DNA from: Actinomycetota bacterium
GTDB taxonomy: Bacteria > Actinomycetota > Thermoleophilia > UBA2241
Assembly (NCBI GenBank): GCA_003132585.1
Contig: PKYG01000091.1
Coordinates: 18,893 to 67,229 of the forward strand
Reading direction: 5' to 3'
DNA: 48,337 nt
Shown here: positions 7,088 to 14,836 of the stretch, piece by piece
Numbering within the stretch: position 1 is the first letter of the stretch
Layout of the letters: each line of letters opens with the position of its first letter
Translations under genes and position numbers: made by a program
Notes under the pieces: generated by a model
Database searches by the model: none
What the model was told of the DNA's origin: nothing
The model's input: only the letters and a program-made list of their open reading frames with translations

Positions 7088-8269
7088 ATGAATCGCAGGC
7101 TTCTCTTTACAGCACTGTTCGCGGTCGCCGCGATCGCGGTGCTCGGCGTGGTCGGTTGGAGGCACTCGCCGCAGGCCGGCGCGAGCACGCCACTGCCGAC
7201 TCCCTCACCGAGCTTCTCCGCGATCTGGATGTCGACGATCAACGTGGAGTACAACGGCTCGAGCACCCGCATCGAAACGGGGACCTTCCTCGCCGATGGG
7301 GCCGGCGACGTGCGTGTGCGTGAGTCGCAGGGGGCCATGGGCCGCAGCTCGGCGATAATCGTCTACGACAACTCGTCCCAGACGCTGACGCGGGCGCGCA
7401 ACAGTAGCGACGGCAGCGTCGGCTACTGGCGCAGTACCAACATGTCGCCCGACTACGGCATGCGGGACAGCGTCGTCTCGCCGTTTGAGTACATCTACAG
7501 TGCCGCCACGATCGTCAAAGCGGCGCTGGTCGAGAACGACCCCGCGATCGCGGTCACCGAGACGACCTGCCTGGGCCGTCCCGCCTGGCAGGCCGCGTAC
7601 ACCAAGCACGGGTGGCAGCACACGATTACGGTCGACCAGGCGACCGAGTTTCCGCTGCGCTACGTCCTCGTCGACATTCGCGCGCCGCGGACGAGCAAGA
7701 GCGTCTGGCGCGTGGTCGACATCGAGACCGACGTGCCGGTGACCGCGGCTGACTTCACGCTGGAGATCCCCGCCGGCGCCCCGATCGACAGTACCAGCCT
7801 GTACGAGCACTTCACGACGACCGACCAGATCGCCGCCAACGTCGGCTATCAACCCTTCCTGCCGGCCTGGCTTCCCGATAGCTGCGTGCTTGCCTCGGCA
7901 TCGACGCTGCCCGACCCCTGGGGCCCATACGGCTGGATCTTCCCCTTCTCGCACCCCTGGGTCGACCTCTCCACCCTGCCCGACAACGAGGCGCACCTCT
8001 ACTACCATCGCGGCTTCGACTGGTTCACCGTGATCGAGTCGCCGCGGATCGGCACCGCCAACTCCGTGCCCGCCGGGCTCGATCAACACCCGCCCTTCGC
8101 CTATCGCAAGACCGTCCTTGCAGTCGGCGCCTTTGCCGGCAAGACGGCGCGTACGTGGATGGGCGACGGCACCACGCTCTACGTTCAGAACGGCACGTAT
8201 GCCGTCGAGATCACAGGAGACCTGACACGCAGCGAGATACTGGCTGTGGCGGCCTCGCTGCAGCAGTAG
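7088..8269 (+). CDS. secreted or membrane-anchored protein, RseB/LolA-like fold suspected
   Basis: 393 residues from ATG 7088 with GGGGGAGGTAGGGG upstream. An N-terminal hydrophobic segment (LLFTALFAVAAIAVLGVVGW) anchors or exports it. The body has strands such as NVEYNGSSTRIETGTFLADGAGDVRVRESQ, VTETTCLGRPAWQAAY and HTITVDQATEFPLRYVLVDIR, the pattern of MucB/RseB- or LolA-like half-barrels that bind lipoproteins or lipids. A second half starts near LPAWLPDSCVLASASTLPDP. The fold assignment is inference and no anti-sigma partner is present nearby. Three more exported proteins follow on the same strand. Confidence 0.7.
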   Translation: MNRRLLFTALFAVAAIAVLGVVGWRHSPQAGASTPLPTPSPSFSAIWMSTINVEYNGSSTRIETGTFLADGAGDVRVRESQGAMGRSSAIIVYDNSSQTLTRARNSSDGSVGYWRSTNMSPDYGMRDSVVSPFEYIYSAATIVKAALVENDPAIAVTETTCLGRPAWQAAYTKHGWQHTITVDQATEFPLRYVLVDIRAPRTSKSVWRVVDIETDVPVTAADFTLEIPAGAPIDSTSLYEHFTTTDQIAANVGYQPFLPAWLPDSCVLASASTLPDPWGPYGWIFPFSHPWVDLSTLPDNEAHLYYHRGFDWFTVIESPRIGTANSVPAGLDQHPPFAYRKTVLAVGAFAGKTARTWMGDGTTLYVQNGTYAVEITGDLTRSEILAVAASLQQ

Positions 8270-8331
8270 CGTCGTCTCAAGACGCGACGTTCGACGGGAC
8301 GGAGGGTCTCGCCGTCCGACGGAGGTGAGCA

Positions 8332-8814
8332 ATGCATCGATTGCGGCTAGCGGTGCTCCTTGCTGGGCTGGCGCTCGTCGCGTTCGCGTGCGGCTGCGCG
8401 AGGGCGGTGGTGATGGCGCCGCCACTGAAGCCCGATGCCAGCGTGACCGCTCAATCAGGCAAGCTGGTCGTCTCCATCCACGTCGACCCGGTGCGAGCAT
8501 CGGTCGGCGAGCTGATCACGGCGACGGTGTCGATTCGCAACATCTCAGCCCATCACTACCGGCTTGTCGAAGGAACCTTGGCGTTCATGGTGCGTGTCAC
8601 CGACGCCAGCAGCACAGTCGTGTTCGACTCAGCGGACGCTTACCGGGGCATGAAGATGCCGCTATTCACCATGAAACTCGCTCCCGGAGCCACGACCTCG
8701 GGGAGAATCACCTTCCGATTGAATGCACCCGGTAACTACGACGCCGTGGCTTACTCCACCAACAACCCTCAGCTGAAGACGCCCCCCGTCCGTGTGGTCG
8801 TCTCGGCGCTGTAG
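8332..8814 (+). CDS. lipoprotein with Ig-like/BsuPI-like domain
   Basis: 160 residues from ATG 8332 behind GGAGGTGAG. RLAVLLAGLALVAFACGC is a lipoprotein signal peptide. The mature part, HVDPVRASVGELITATVSIRNISAHHYRLVEGTLAFMVRVTDASSTVVFDS, then KLAPGATTSGRITFRLNAPGNYDAVAYS, matches an immunoglobulin-like beta sandwich related to intracellular proteinase inhibitor (BsuPI)-type domains. A binding rather than enzymatic role is likely. It sits 62 bases after the preceding gene, so both may share a transcript. Confidence 0.7.
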   Translation: MHRLRLAVLLAGLALVAFACGCARAVVMAPPLKPDASVTAQSGKLVVSIHVDPVRASVGELITATVSIRNISAHHYRLVEGTLAFMVRVTDASSTVVFDSADAYRGMKMPLFTMKLAPGATTSGRITFRLNAPGNYDAVAYSTNNPQLKTPPVRVVVSAL

Positions 8815-8830
8815 CGGAGGTTGGGAGCAA

Positions 8831-9466
8831 TTGCTGAAGCGCAGAGACGTTAGCCCGACCAGAGGTGGACCATCGCGGCTGATTCTGGGCAGCCTCGTCG
8901 TCGCGGCCGTGCTCGCTCTGACGGGCTGCGGTCTGACCGGCGATTCCCGTTCCACCGCCGTCAGCCCGCCTCTGACGACGTTCACGAGCGCTCTCTACCA
9001 CTTCTCCGTGAGCTACGATCCGCACCTCTTCGCGGTCGCTACGCAGCAGAACGCCTGGACGTCGCCGCCCGAGATCGAGTTCCTCGCAAAACCACGCCTG
9101 CCCGGTCTGCCCAGCGACTACCAGGTCCCGCGCCCCTTCTACTTCGTGGACTGCGTCTACATCTCCGTCTCGACGACGCCGCCGTGGCACTCGTGGCCAG
9201 CCGTGACTACCAAGGCCGACGTGCGCGCGTACGAGAAGGTGCAGAAGCGCAGGGATGCGCAGCATCGCGTCACCCTGGGCGACCTGGTGGGCACGCGGTT
9301 CGCGGACAACGGCGGGGAGAACGGCGTGAACAGCAAGGAGATCATCTGGAACCTGCGGCGCGGCAAAGTCTACTTTCACATCCAGCTCGACTGCCCCGTC
9401 CACAACTGGCCGATGTGGTGTCCGCGGATGCTCGCGCTCGTGAACTCGCTGAAGGCGGGCGAATGA
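8831..9466 (+). CDS. lipoprotein of unknown function
   Basis: Start set at TTG 8831 because GGAGGTTGGGAG lies just before it; the track start at 8792 overlaps the previous gene. 211 residues. LILGSLVVAAVLALTGC is a lipobox-ending signal sequence. The mature protein has a YHFSVSYDPHLFAV segment, followed by strands and a C-terminal HIQLDCPVHNWPMWCPRMLALVNSL with two cysteines that could form a disulfide. The pattern resembles PsbP/LpqN-like lipoproteins, in which a central sheet is built from FSVSYP-type strands, but this is weak. It is part of a run of four exported proteins. Confidence 0.65.
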   Translation: MLKRRDVSPTRGGPSRLILGSLVVAAVLALTGCGLTGDSRSTAVSPPLTTFTSALYHFSVSYDPHLFAVATQQNAWTSPPEIEFLAKPRLPGLPSDYQVPRPFYFVDCVYISVSTTPPWHSWPAVTTKADVRAYEKVQKRRDAQHRVTLGDLVGTRFADNGGENGVNSKEIIWNLRRGKVYFHIQLDCPVHNWPMWCPRMLALVNSLKAGE

Positions 9467-9476
9467 TGCGGCGGTC

Positions 9477-10094
9477 GTGAGCGCAGGCACTGACACTCCG
9501 AGGTCGTCAGAGTCTCGTGCGTCTGCGTTGATTCGCGCCCTGATCGTTGGGGCTGGCCTTCTTCTGGCCGTCGGCTTGGTCTGGGCGATCGCGTCACGAA
9601 CCACGGCGGGTCGGCGCCAGACAACCGCATCGACTGTGGTCGCGTTCACGGGCAAGTACATGTCCGTCGAGCCGATCGCGAACTTGCAGGCGCAGATCAT
9701 CCCACTCGTGAAGGGGCCAAAGCTGCGTCAGCGAGTTCTGGAGAACCTCGGTCTCACCTCACAGGAGTTCGGCAAGTACCACATCGACTGCCACGCCAAA
9801 GCGTCGGATTACCCGTCGCCTCCCCAGTTCGTGATCACGACGTCCGGGCCCGACCAGGCAACGACGGCGCACATAAGCAACGCCGCCGCGGCCGTGCTCA
9901 TCGCCATGAGGCAGGAGGCAGAGCGGGCGTCGATACGCAGGGCCGAGCAGGTAATAGGGAGCCTGATGTCTCGGATTGCCGGCAATGCCAAGCGAAGCTC
10001 CGACTACCGCGCCCTCCGGCAACGCCTGCGACAGCTCCGCTCCCTCGAGAAGTCCGTGACGGGGAACCTGAGCATCGTGCAGCCGGCGAGCTGA
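9477..10094 (+). CDS. single-pass membrane protein, Wzz-like topology
   Basis: 205 residues from GTG 9477. One transmembrane helix (ALIRALIVGAGLLLAVGLVWAIAS, residues about 17-40) precedes an extracytoplasmic domain. The motif ANLQAQIIPLVKGPKLRQRVLENLGL, the strand FVITTSGPDQATTAHISNAAAAVLIAMRQEAERAS, and the terminal coiled-coil-like helix resemble the periplasmic part of polysaccharide co-polymerases of the Wzz type. The second transmembrane helix of that family is missing and no polysaccharide genes are adjacent, so function is open. It follows the preceding lipoprotein gene after only 10 bases. Confidence 0.65.
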   Translation: MSAGTDTPRSSESRASALIRALIVGAGLLLAVGLVWAIASRTTAGRRQTTASTVVAFTGKYMSVEPIANLQAQIIPLVKGPKLRQRVLENLGLTSQEFGKYHIDCHAKASDYPSPPQFVITTSGPDQATTAHISNAAAAVLIAMRQEAERASIRRAEQVIGSLMSRIAGNAKRSSDYRALRQRLRQLRSLEKSVTGNLSIVQPAS

Positions 10095-10172
10095 CGCGTC
10101 CCAGCCGAGGAGTAGACTGAGGCGCAAGGACGCGCCGCTGAACCGCGAGAACCTTAGGCACACGGGGGGTCA

Positions 10173-10787
10173 ATGGCCAGCAAGTCTCCAAGGATGAAAG
10201 CCATCAATCGCCTTCGCTGGACAATCACAATCGGCGCTCTCCTCGTCGTGATCGCGCATCTCGTCTGGCCTCATGTCAAGGTCGATATGGTCGCTGTGAC
10301 GCTTCTAGTGGTTGCGATTCTCCCGTGGCTGACACCCCTCGTTAAGTCCGTCGAATTGCCTGGTGGGTTCAAGGTCGAGCTGCAGGATCTGCAGAAAGCG
10401 GCGTCGCGCGCAGATACGGCAGGCCTGCTGGCGCAACCGGCGAAAGCGGAGCACGCATTCACATTCGAGGCCATGGTCGCACGAGATCCGAACCTCGCAT
10501 TGGCGGGACTGCGTATCGAGATCGAGCGTCGGCTCGGCCTACTCGCACAGGCGCATGGCCTGGACGCAGGTCGCCAGATGGGAGTTGGCCAACTGCTTCC
10601 TGCTCTTGTTGGCGCAGACGTGCTCTCGCAGGACGAAGGATCGGTGCTCGCGGACATGACCAGCCTGCTCAACGAAGCCGTTCACGGAGCCGACGTCGAT
10701 CCACGTGCGGCCGAGTGGGCGTTTGACGTTGGTCCGCGACTGTTGGCGTCTCTGGACGAACGGGTCGATGAGAAGTCCGGCGCCTAA
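10173..10787 (+). CDS. membrane protein with HEPN/DUF4145-like C-terminal helices
   Basis: 204 residues. Two hydrophobic helices (TITIGALLVVIAHLVWPHV and VAVTLLVVAILPWLTPLV) are followed by a cytoplasmic helical domain. ALAGLRIEIERRLGLLAQAHG and then MTSLLNEAVHGADVDPRAAEWAFDVGPRLLASLDE resemble the DUF4145/HEPN-like arrangement, in which an N-x-x-x-H-type motif sits in the third helix. Such domains occur in stress and defence proteins, but the catalytic RxxxxH motif of HEPN RNases is not clear here. The stop lies in GCCTAAC, an attC-like core without a partner. Confidence 0.6.
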   Translation: MASKSPRMKAINRLRWTITIGALLVVIAHLVWPHVKVDMVAVTLLVVAILPWLTPLVKSVELPGGFKVELQDLQKAASRADTAGLLAQPAKAEHAFTFEAMVARDPNLALAGLRIEIERRLGLLAQAHGLDAGRQMGVGQLLPALVGADVLSQDEGSVLADMTSLLNEAVHGADVDPRAAEWAFDVGPRLLASLDERVDEKSGA

Positions 10788-10828
10788 CCTCAGCGGTACA
10801 CTCGGCGGCCGTTGTTGTACACCCAGAG

Positions 10829-10843
10829 GGTGTTGCGAACACC
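10829..10843 (+). promoter_or_regulatory. possible operator of the antitoxin operon
   Basis: Inverted repeat GGTGTT-GCG-AACACC, 25 bases upstream of the antitoxin start at 10868. This is a plausible autoregulatory site of a toxin-antitoxin operon; no -10/-35 pair was assigned with confidence. Confidence 0.4.
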
Positions 10844-10867
10844 GCCTCCAAAGGGCGCACTGAGCAC

Positions 10868-11098
10868 ATGCAGACCACCGACCTTGACATCAGCAAGCTT
10901 TCGGTCTCCGAGCGCATCCAGCTCGCCGAGGACCTCTGGGAGAGCGTCGCCGCTGACACCGGCGACCTACCGCTAAGCGCCGCCCAAAAGGCCGAGCTGG
11001 AGCGCCGCCTCGCCGACCTCGAGCGCGACCCGGGCGCAGGCGAGCCTTGGGAGGACGTGCGCGCCCGCATCGAGAAGCGGCTGGCCCAAACCGGATGA
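10868..11098 (+). CDS. ParD-like addiction module antitoxin (PF09720 type)
   Basis: 76 residues. The sequence DISKLSVSERIQLAEDLWESVAADTGDLPLSAAQKAELERRLADLERDPGAGEPWEDVRARI is a textbook member of the short 'addiction module protein' family that accompanies ParE-type toxins. The terminal stop overlaps the ATG of the toxin frame by 4 bases (ATGA), so the pair was translated together. The toxin frame is broken (next entry), leaving this as an orphan antitoxin unless it acts on another ParE. Confidence 0.9.
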   Translation: MQTTDLDISKLSVSERIQLAEDLWESVAADTGDLPLSAAQKAELERRLADLERDPGAGEPWEDVRARIEKRLAQTG

Positions 11099-11273
11099 CG
11101 CCTCGCCTCGTCGTCCGTTCGGCCGCCGAGGCAGACATCGCCGAAGCCGCCATCTGCTGCGCCGCTACTCGTATGCCGTTTACTTCGTCGCAACCGCCGA
11201 CCTGACCAGCGTGCTCGCCTGTATGCACGTCCGCCGTGATCCACGCCGCTGGGAAGAGCGCGTCGATGAATGA
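11095..11273 (+). pseudogene. parE-type toxin with internal deletion and frameshift
   Basis: The ATG overlaps the antitoxin stop and reads TPRLVVRSAAEADIAEA, the normal ParE N-terminus. After about 19 codons the frame shifts: a different frame reads RYSYAVYFVATADLTSVLACMHVRRDPRRWEERVDE, the normal ParE C-terminus, ending at TGA 11271. About 35-40 central residues are missing compared with the usual 95-100. The loss removes the helical middle of the toxin, so it should be inactive. A deletion rather than a sequencing slip is indicated because length as well as frame is lost. Confidence 0.85.
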
Positions 11274-11274
11274 C

Positions 11275-11363
11275 CGGCAACAGCGCTTCCAGCGGACGCG
11301 CCATTGACCGCCGGTAGGCTTCGGATTGGCGGTTCGCGCCGCTGAAGCGCCGAGACGTAGGTG
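11275..11363 (+). other. degenerate attC-like palindrome
   Basis: Starts two bases after the parE stop. Left arm AACAGCGCTTCCAGCGG and right arm CCGCTGAAGCGC pair over AGCGCTTC/CAGCGG with one extra C on the left, the same single-base offset seen in the clearer attC sites. Inner segments CCGCC and GGCGG form a second stem. The outer cores have decayed: CGGCAAC on the left, GTAGGTG instead of GTTRRRY on the right. Confidence 0.5.
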
Positions 11364-11425
11364 GAGTCATGGAACACCCAGCAATCGCTACCCACAGTTG
11401 TCTGCCGGTGGGGAGTTGGTGACCG

Positions 11426-11725
11426 TTGCTTTCTGCCAAACGGCTCGTCGTTCGCGCGCTCAACGGCCTCTGCGCCGGCGTCGACGCGGTTGCCTACCGG
11501 CCTGCGGTCGTCCGCCTGGGAAGGCGCCTGCCGCGGTGGTGGAACTGCCAGCTCGCGAAGCTGTCAATCCGGCTGGATGATCGGTGGCTCCGCGGACGTG
11601 CCCGACCGCGACTCTGTCTGGGAAGGCGACGACGACTCGTTCATGGCCCACCGGCAAGTCCACATCGCTCCTTGCGACTGTCGAGGCCATCTTCAACCTG
11701 GGTACGCTCAGGCGGAATCCCTTAG
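11426..11725 (+). pseudogene. possible frameshifted small helical protein
   Basis: The region 11364-11721 has no convincing intact gene. The frame from TTG 11426 gives [53 protein letters not shown], which looks like a genuine amphipathic protein. After that it becomes arginine-rich out-of-frame sequence, while the frame containing [17 protein letters not shown] reads more naturally. This suggests a short gene with a frameshift near 11580. The family is not recognised. An alternative is plain noncoding cassette sequence upstream of the reverse-oriented DUF1801 gene. Confidence 0.3.
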
Positions 11726-12141
11726 GACTTCGCTTTCTTCGAAGGTTTCGACTTGCCAGAACTGTTGAGGGCGACCGCTTGGCGAACGAGCGCCTTGAAG
11801 GCGGACTCGTCAACTTCTTCTCCTTCGTGGATGTCGATCGCGCGGCGTGCGTTTCCGTCGAGACTCGAGTTGAAGAGACGGGCCGGATCCTTCAGAGACG
11901 CGCCCTTGAAGAAGGTAAGCTTCACGACATTCTTGTAGGATTCGCCAGTGCAGATGATGCCGTCGTGCGACCAAATCGGAGTGCCCATCCACTTCCACTC
12001 CTCGACGACGTCCGGGTCTGCTTCCTTGATGAGCTTGCGCATTCTGCTGAGGGTTTCCCCGCGCCAGTCCCCGAGTTCGGCGATTCTTTTCGAGATGAGC
12101 TCCGATGCCGACTGGCCTTGGCTCGCGCCCGACTCTTTCAT
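11722..12141 (-). CDS. DUF1801/YdhG-like protein
   Basis: 139 residues from ATG 12141 with AGGAGGAGAAC upstream. [79 protein letters not shown] is the conserved core of DUF1801, small proteins of unknown function related to frataxin-like or YdhG folds. The C-terminal tail is lysine/serine-rich ([13 protein letters not shown]). It is the only antisense gene in the 1.4-19 kb array and lies between attC-like palindromes at 11275 and 12348. Reverse-oriented cassette genes usually carry their own promoter. Confidence 0.9.
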   Translation of the reverse strand: MKESGASQGQSASELISKRIAELGDWRGETLSRMRKLIKEADPDVVEEWKWMGTPIWSHDGIICTGESYKNVVKLTFFKGASLKDPARLFNSSLDGNARRAIDIHEGEEVDESAFKALVRQAVALNSSGKSKPSKKAKS

Positions 12142-12347
12142 GTTCTCCTCCTAGAAGTTCCAGATATATTTCACTTGCAGGACAGTGGAGGATAGTCATG
12201 TAAGACTTCAGAGCAATGTTACGGCGCCTTGCAGGCCCGTCCTGTCGGGAATAGGTCCGTCTCGGTTGACAGATGGTTCCCCGCCGTCGGTACTTCCAAG
12301 CAGCATTCGGCAATGCGGGCGTCTGGACTTCCTCGACAGGCAAGGCC

Positions 12348-12431
12348 ATCCAACAAGCGTTTCGAGCGGACTGCGAACGCGCTAGATTGAAGTGAGCGGC
12401 TGCTCGGCCGCTCAAGCGGTGGGCGTTAGTA
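12348..12431 (+). other. integron attC recombination site
   Basis: 84 bp. ATCCAAC (12348-12354) matches the R'' consensus RYYYAAC fully. The L'' arm TTCGAGCGG pairs with L' CCGCTCAA except for one extra C, the extrahelical-base signature. The right end is CTCAAGCGGTGGGCGTTAGTA, close to the classical attC ending ...CTCAAGC-GTTAGRY; the R' (GTTAGTA) has drifted in its last bases. It lies 18 bases upstream of the VOC-protein start. The 206 bases between the DUF1801 start and this site hold no other feature that I recognise. Confidence 0.75.
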
Positions 12432-12449
12432 GCCGACATCGGAGGGGCC

Positions 12450-12860
12450 ATGGAGTTCCATCGTGGCAGGCTGATAGACCACATACATTTGCGTGTGGCA
12501 GATCTGGCAGCCAGCAAACGATTCTACAAGGCCGTGCTTGCCGCGCTGGGTCGCCTGGACGCCATAACGGAAGGTGCCGACTACTTCTCCGCCGATGAGC
12601 TTTGGGTGGACATGGCGGACGGACCAGTCTCGCGGGTTCATCTCGCGTTTCAAGCGCGAGACCAGGGCGAAGTCGGTCAGTTCTTTGCTGCAGCCATTGC
12701 AGCGGGTGGCAGGGACAACGGCGGCCCGGGCGAACGCGCGTACCATCCAGGCTACTATGCGGCGTTCGTTCTCGACCCAGATGGAAACAACATTGAAGCG
12801 GTCTACGACGGGCCGGTGCGCAAGTCCGCCGAGTCGATAGTTGTCACTCCGCTGGATTGA
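12450..12860 (+). CDS. glyoxalase/VOC superfamily protein
   Basis: 136 residues from ATG 12450 behind GGAGGGG. The N-terminal LIDHIHLRVADLAASKRFYKAVLAALGR and the C-terminal YYAAFVLDPDGNNIEAVYDGP are the two halves of a vicinal-oxygen-chelate fold. His in IDHIHLRV and Glu in NNIEAV are the usual metal-ligand positions; an AFQARDQGEVGQFFAAAIAAGG linker lies between. Members include glyoxalases, dioxygenases and drug-resistance proteins, and the substrate cannot be named. With attC sites on both sides (12348 and 12867) it is the clearest single-gene cassette in the window. Confidence 0.9.
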   Translation: MEFHRGRLIDHIHLRVADLAASKRFYKAVLAALGRLDAITEGADYFSADELWVDMADGPVSRVHLAFQARDQGEVGQFFAAAIAAGGRDNGGPGERAYHPGYYAAFVLDPDGNNIEAVYDGPVRKSAESIVVTPLD

Positions 12861-12866
12861 GCGTTG

Positions 12867-12964
12867 AACGAAACGTGCGCCAACAGGGCGTTCGCGCAGA
12901 CTCGCAGAAGGCCTGCGTTTGACCGGGGCGTCGGCGCTCGCAGCTCAACGCCCGCACGTTAGGC
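12867..12964 (+). other. attC-like site downstream of the VOC gene
   Basis: The right end GTTAGGC (12958-12964) fits GTTRRRY exactly. AACGTGCG (left) and CGCACGTT (right) are perfectly complementary over 8 bases, followed after a left-side bulge by GGCGTT pairing with AACGCC. The left core (ACGAAAC) is degenerate. It begins six bases after the VOC stop codon. Confidence 0.6.
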
Positions 12965-13005
12965 CGCAACGCAAGTCTGGCAGGCCTTTGCGCTCAGGGA
13001 CTACG

Positions 13006-13033
13006 GCCCCCATCTCCAACACCGGAGATGGCC
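13006..13033. terminator. GC hairpin upstream of the ferredoxin gene
   Basis: CCATCTCC-AACACC-GGAGATGG with flanking GGCC/GGCC extension forms a stable stem-loop. There is no U-run after it, so it may be a rho-independent-like barrier, a leader hairpin or an operator for the gene starting at 13088. Confidence 0.35.
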
Positions 13034-13087
13034 GTGGGGCTATCATGGCAAGCGGACCAGTCGCGCGCACGTACAGGAGGGCACATC

Positions 13088-14143
13088 GTGGACGACGCCT
13101 ACGAACGGCTGGCTGACGCGCTCGACCGGCTGGCGAACGGCTTTCCGAGGACGACCGCCGGCGTCGAGATCCGCCTGCTGCAGAAGATGTTCTCACGCGA
13201 GGAGGCGGCGGTCGCCGCCGCTCTGACCGCGACGCCGCAAACGAGCGCAATGATCGCGGAGCGGGCCGGCGCGGCCTCCGGCCACGCCCGCGCGCTCCTC
13301 AAGTCACTGGTGGAGCGCGACCTGGTGTGGCTCTCGACCAAGCCTGGCTTACGTGGCTTCCGGCTCGCGCCCTTCGTCGTGGGATCCTACGAGGCCCATA
13401 TGTTGACGACTCGAGACCCGGAGTACGCGGCGCTCGTCGAGGAGTACCTGACGACCGGCGGGGCGGCGGCCATGATGGCGCCGCAGCCGGCGATCCATCG
13501 CACGGTGCCCGCGCGCGCAGCGGTGAAGGAGGAGTGGGTGCTGCCCTACGACGACGTGCGGCAGCTCCTGCTCGGAGCCGACGCCTTCCGTCTTGAGGAC
13601 TGCGTCTGCCGCGTCCAGCAAGAACAGCTCGGTCAGCGGCGCTGTGATTTCCCCATCGCGACCTGCCTCTGGTTCTCGAGCGGGGAGCCCAGCGCTGCAG
13701 AGGGGACGATCTCGCGCGCGGAAGCCCTCGCCTTCCTCGACCGTGTCGAGGAGATCGGCCTGGTGCACACGGTGAGCAATGCCATGGAGGGTGCAGGCTA
13801 CGTCTGCAACTGCTGTGGCTGTTGCTGCGGCCTGCTGCGCGGGATCACCGAGTGGGGCATCGAACACTCGGTGGCGCAGGCCAACTACTTCGCACTCATC
13901 GACTCCGACGCATGCTCGAACTGCGGCATCTGCATGGAACGCTGCCAGGTGCATGCCATCTCCGAGGCGGACGATGTCCCTGTCATTGACCTCGCCCTGT
14001 GTATCGGCTGTGGCCTGTGTGTCACCGGCTGCGGCCAGGACGCGGTCCAGCTCCAGCGCAAGCCACAGGACGAGATCGTCGTGCCGCCGATCGACTTCGG
14101 CGCCTGGGAGCGCGAGCGCCTGCGCAACCGCGGCCTGCTGTAG
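13088..14143 (+). CDS. winged-helix plus 4Fe-4S ferredoxin protein
   Basis: 351 residues from GTG 13088 behind AGGAGG (the track start at 13028 lacks one). Residues 1-110 look like a winged-helix unit (EEAAVAAALTATPQTSAMIAERAGAASGHARALLKSLVERDLVWLS). The middle carries isolated cysteines (LEDCVCRVQQEQ, IATCLWF) and a striking CNCCGCCCG cluster near residue 245. The C-terminus holds two classical 4Fe-4S sites, CSNCGICMERC and CIGCGLCVTGC. Proteins of this build are annotated as 4Fe-4S binding proteins in anaerobes; partners are unknown. It probably acts in cytoplasmic electron transfer or redox sensing. Confidence 0.85.
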   Translation: MDDAYERLADALDRLANGFPRTTAGVEIRLLQKMFSREEAAVAAALTATPQTSAMIAERAGAASGHARALLKSLVERDLVWLSTKPGLRGFRLAPFVVGSYEAHMLTTRDPEYAALVEEYLTTGGAAAMMAPQPAIHRTVPARAAVKEEWVLPYDDVRQLLLGADAFRLEDCVCRVQQEQLGQRRCDFPIATCLWFSSGEPSAAEGTISRAEALAFLDRVEEIGLVHTVSNAMEGAGYVCNCCGCCCGLLRGITEWGIEHSVAQANYFALIDSDACSNCGICMERCQVHAISEADDVPVIDLALCIGCGLCVTGCGQDAVQLQRKPQDEIVVPPIDFGAWERERLRNRGLL

Positions 14144-14230
14144 GTGTGCCCTGCCCGCAGGAGTTCCATGAGCCGGAGAGGAGTGGCCGGTATCTGGGGC
14201 GCTGAGGCGCCGAGCCTTAGGCCCGGCGCC

Positions 14231-14836
14231 ATGAAACGACCTTCCGTACTATTGTTCGACCTCGGTGGAGTCCTCGTCGAGATCGCGGCCTTCGACGCGC
14301 TCAAGTCGATGGTCGCCGAGACTCTCGACGACGATGCCATCAGATTGCGTTGGCTGCGGTCACCCGCGGTCCGAAGCTTTGAGCTGGGACGCATCGCGCC
14401 GGCCGCATTCGCCGCGCAGTTCCTCGACGAGTGGCAGGTTGGGCTCACACTCTCAACGCCGGAAGCCTTCCTTGAGAACTTCGCCACCTGGGTCAAGCGA
14501 CCGTATGAGGGTGCCGAGACTCTCATCGCGCGTCTGCGGGTCGAGTATCGCGTGAGCTGCTTGAGCAACTGCAACGAGCTGCACTGGTCGCAGCTTGGCG
14601 GCTTGCTGAACTGCTTCGATTCCGCGTTCTCGTCCCACCTGCTGGGGGCGATCAAGCCAGACGAAGAGGTCTTCCAGAAAGTCATGAGCGAACTGCGCGT
14701 GGAGCCGGACCAGCTCTGCTTCTTCGATGATTCGTACTTGAACGTTCAGGCAGCCAAGAGGCTCGGAATCGGAGCGTACCGGGTGGACGGAATCAGGGGT
14801 GTTCGGCGCGTTGTGCAGAGCGAGGGATTGCTCTGA
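14231..14836 (+). CDS. HAD-superfamily hydrolase
   Basis: 201 residues from ATG 14231. Motif I is LLFDLGGVLVE (in this subgroup the second Asp is replaced by G, as in DLGGVL-type HADs). Motif II lies in RVSCLSNCNELHW, motif III lysine in GAIKPDEEVF, and motif IV in LCFFDDSYLNVQAAKRLG. The small helical cap after motif I places it with IA-type phosphatases and haloacid dehalogenases. A second DLGGVL-type HAD at 24343 shares the same architecture, so the window holds two members. The substrate is unknown. Confidence 0.88.
   Translation: MKRPSVLLFDLGGVLVEIAAFDALKSMVAETLDDDAIRLRWLRSPAVRSFELGRIAPAAFAAQFLDEWQVGLTLSTPEAFLENFATWVKRPYEGAETLIARLRVEYRVSCLSNCNELHWSQLGGLLNCFDSAFSSHLLGAIKPDEEVFQKVMSELRVEPDQLCFFDDSYLNVQAAKRLGIGAYRVDGIRGVRRVVQSEGLL

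Noticed and set aside
10782-10813. GCCTAAC at the stop codon of the 10173 gene as an R'' core
   Set aside because: No GTTRRRY partner or paired arms at the right distance.
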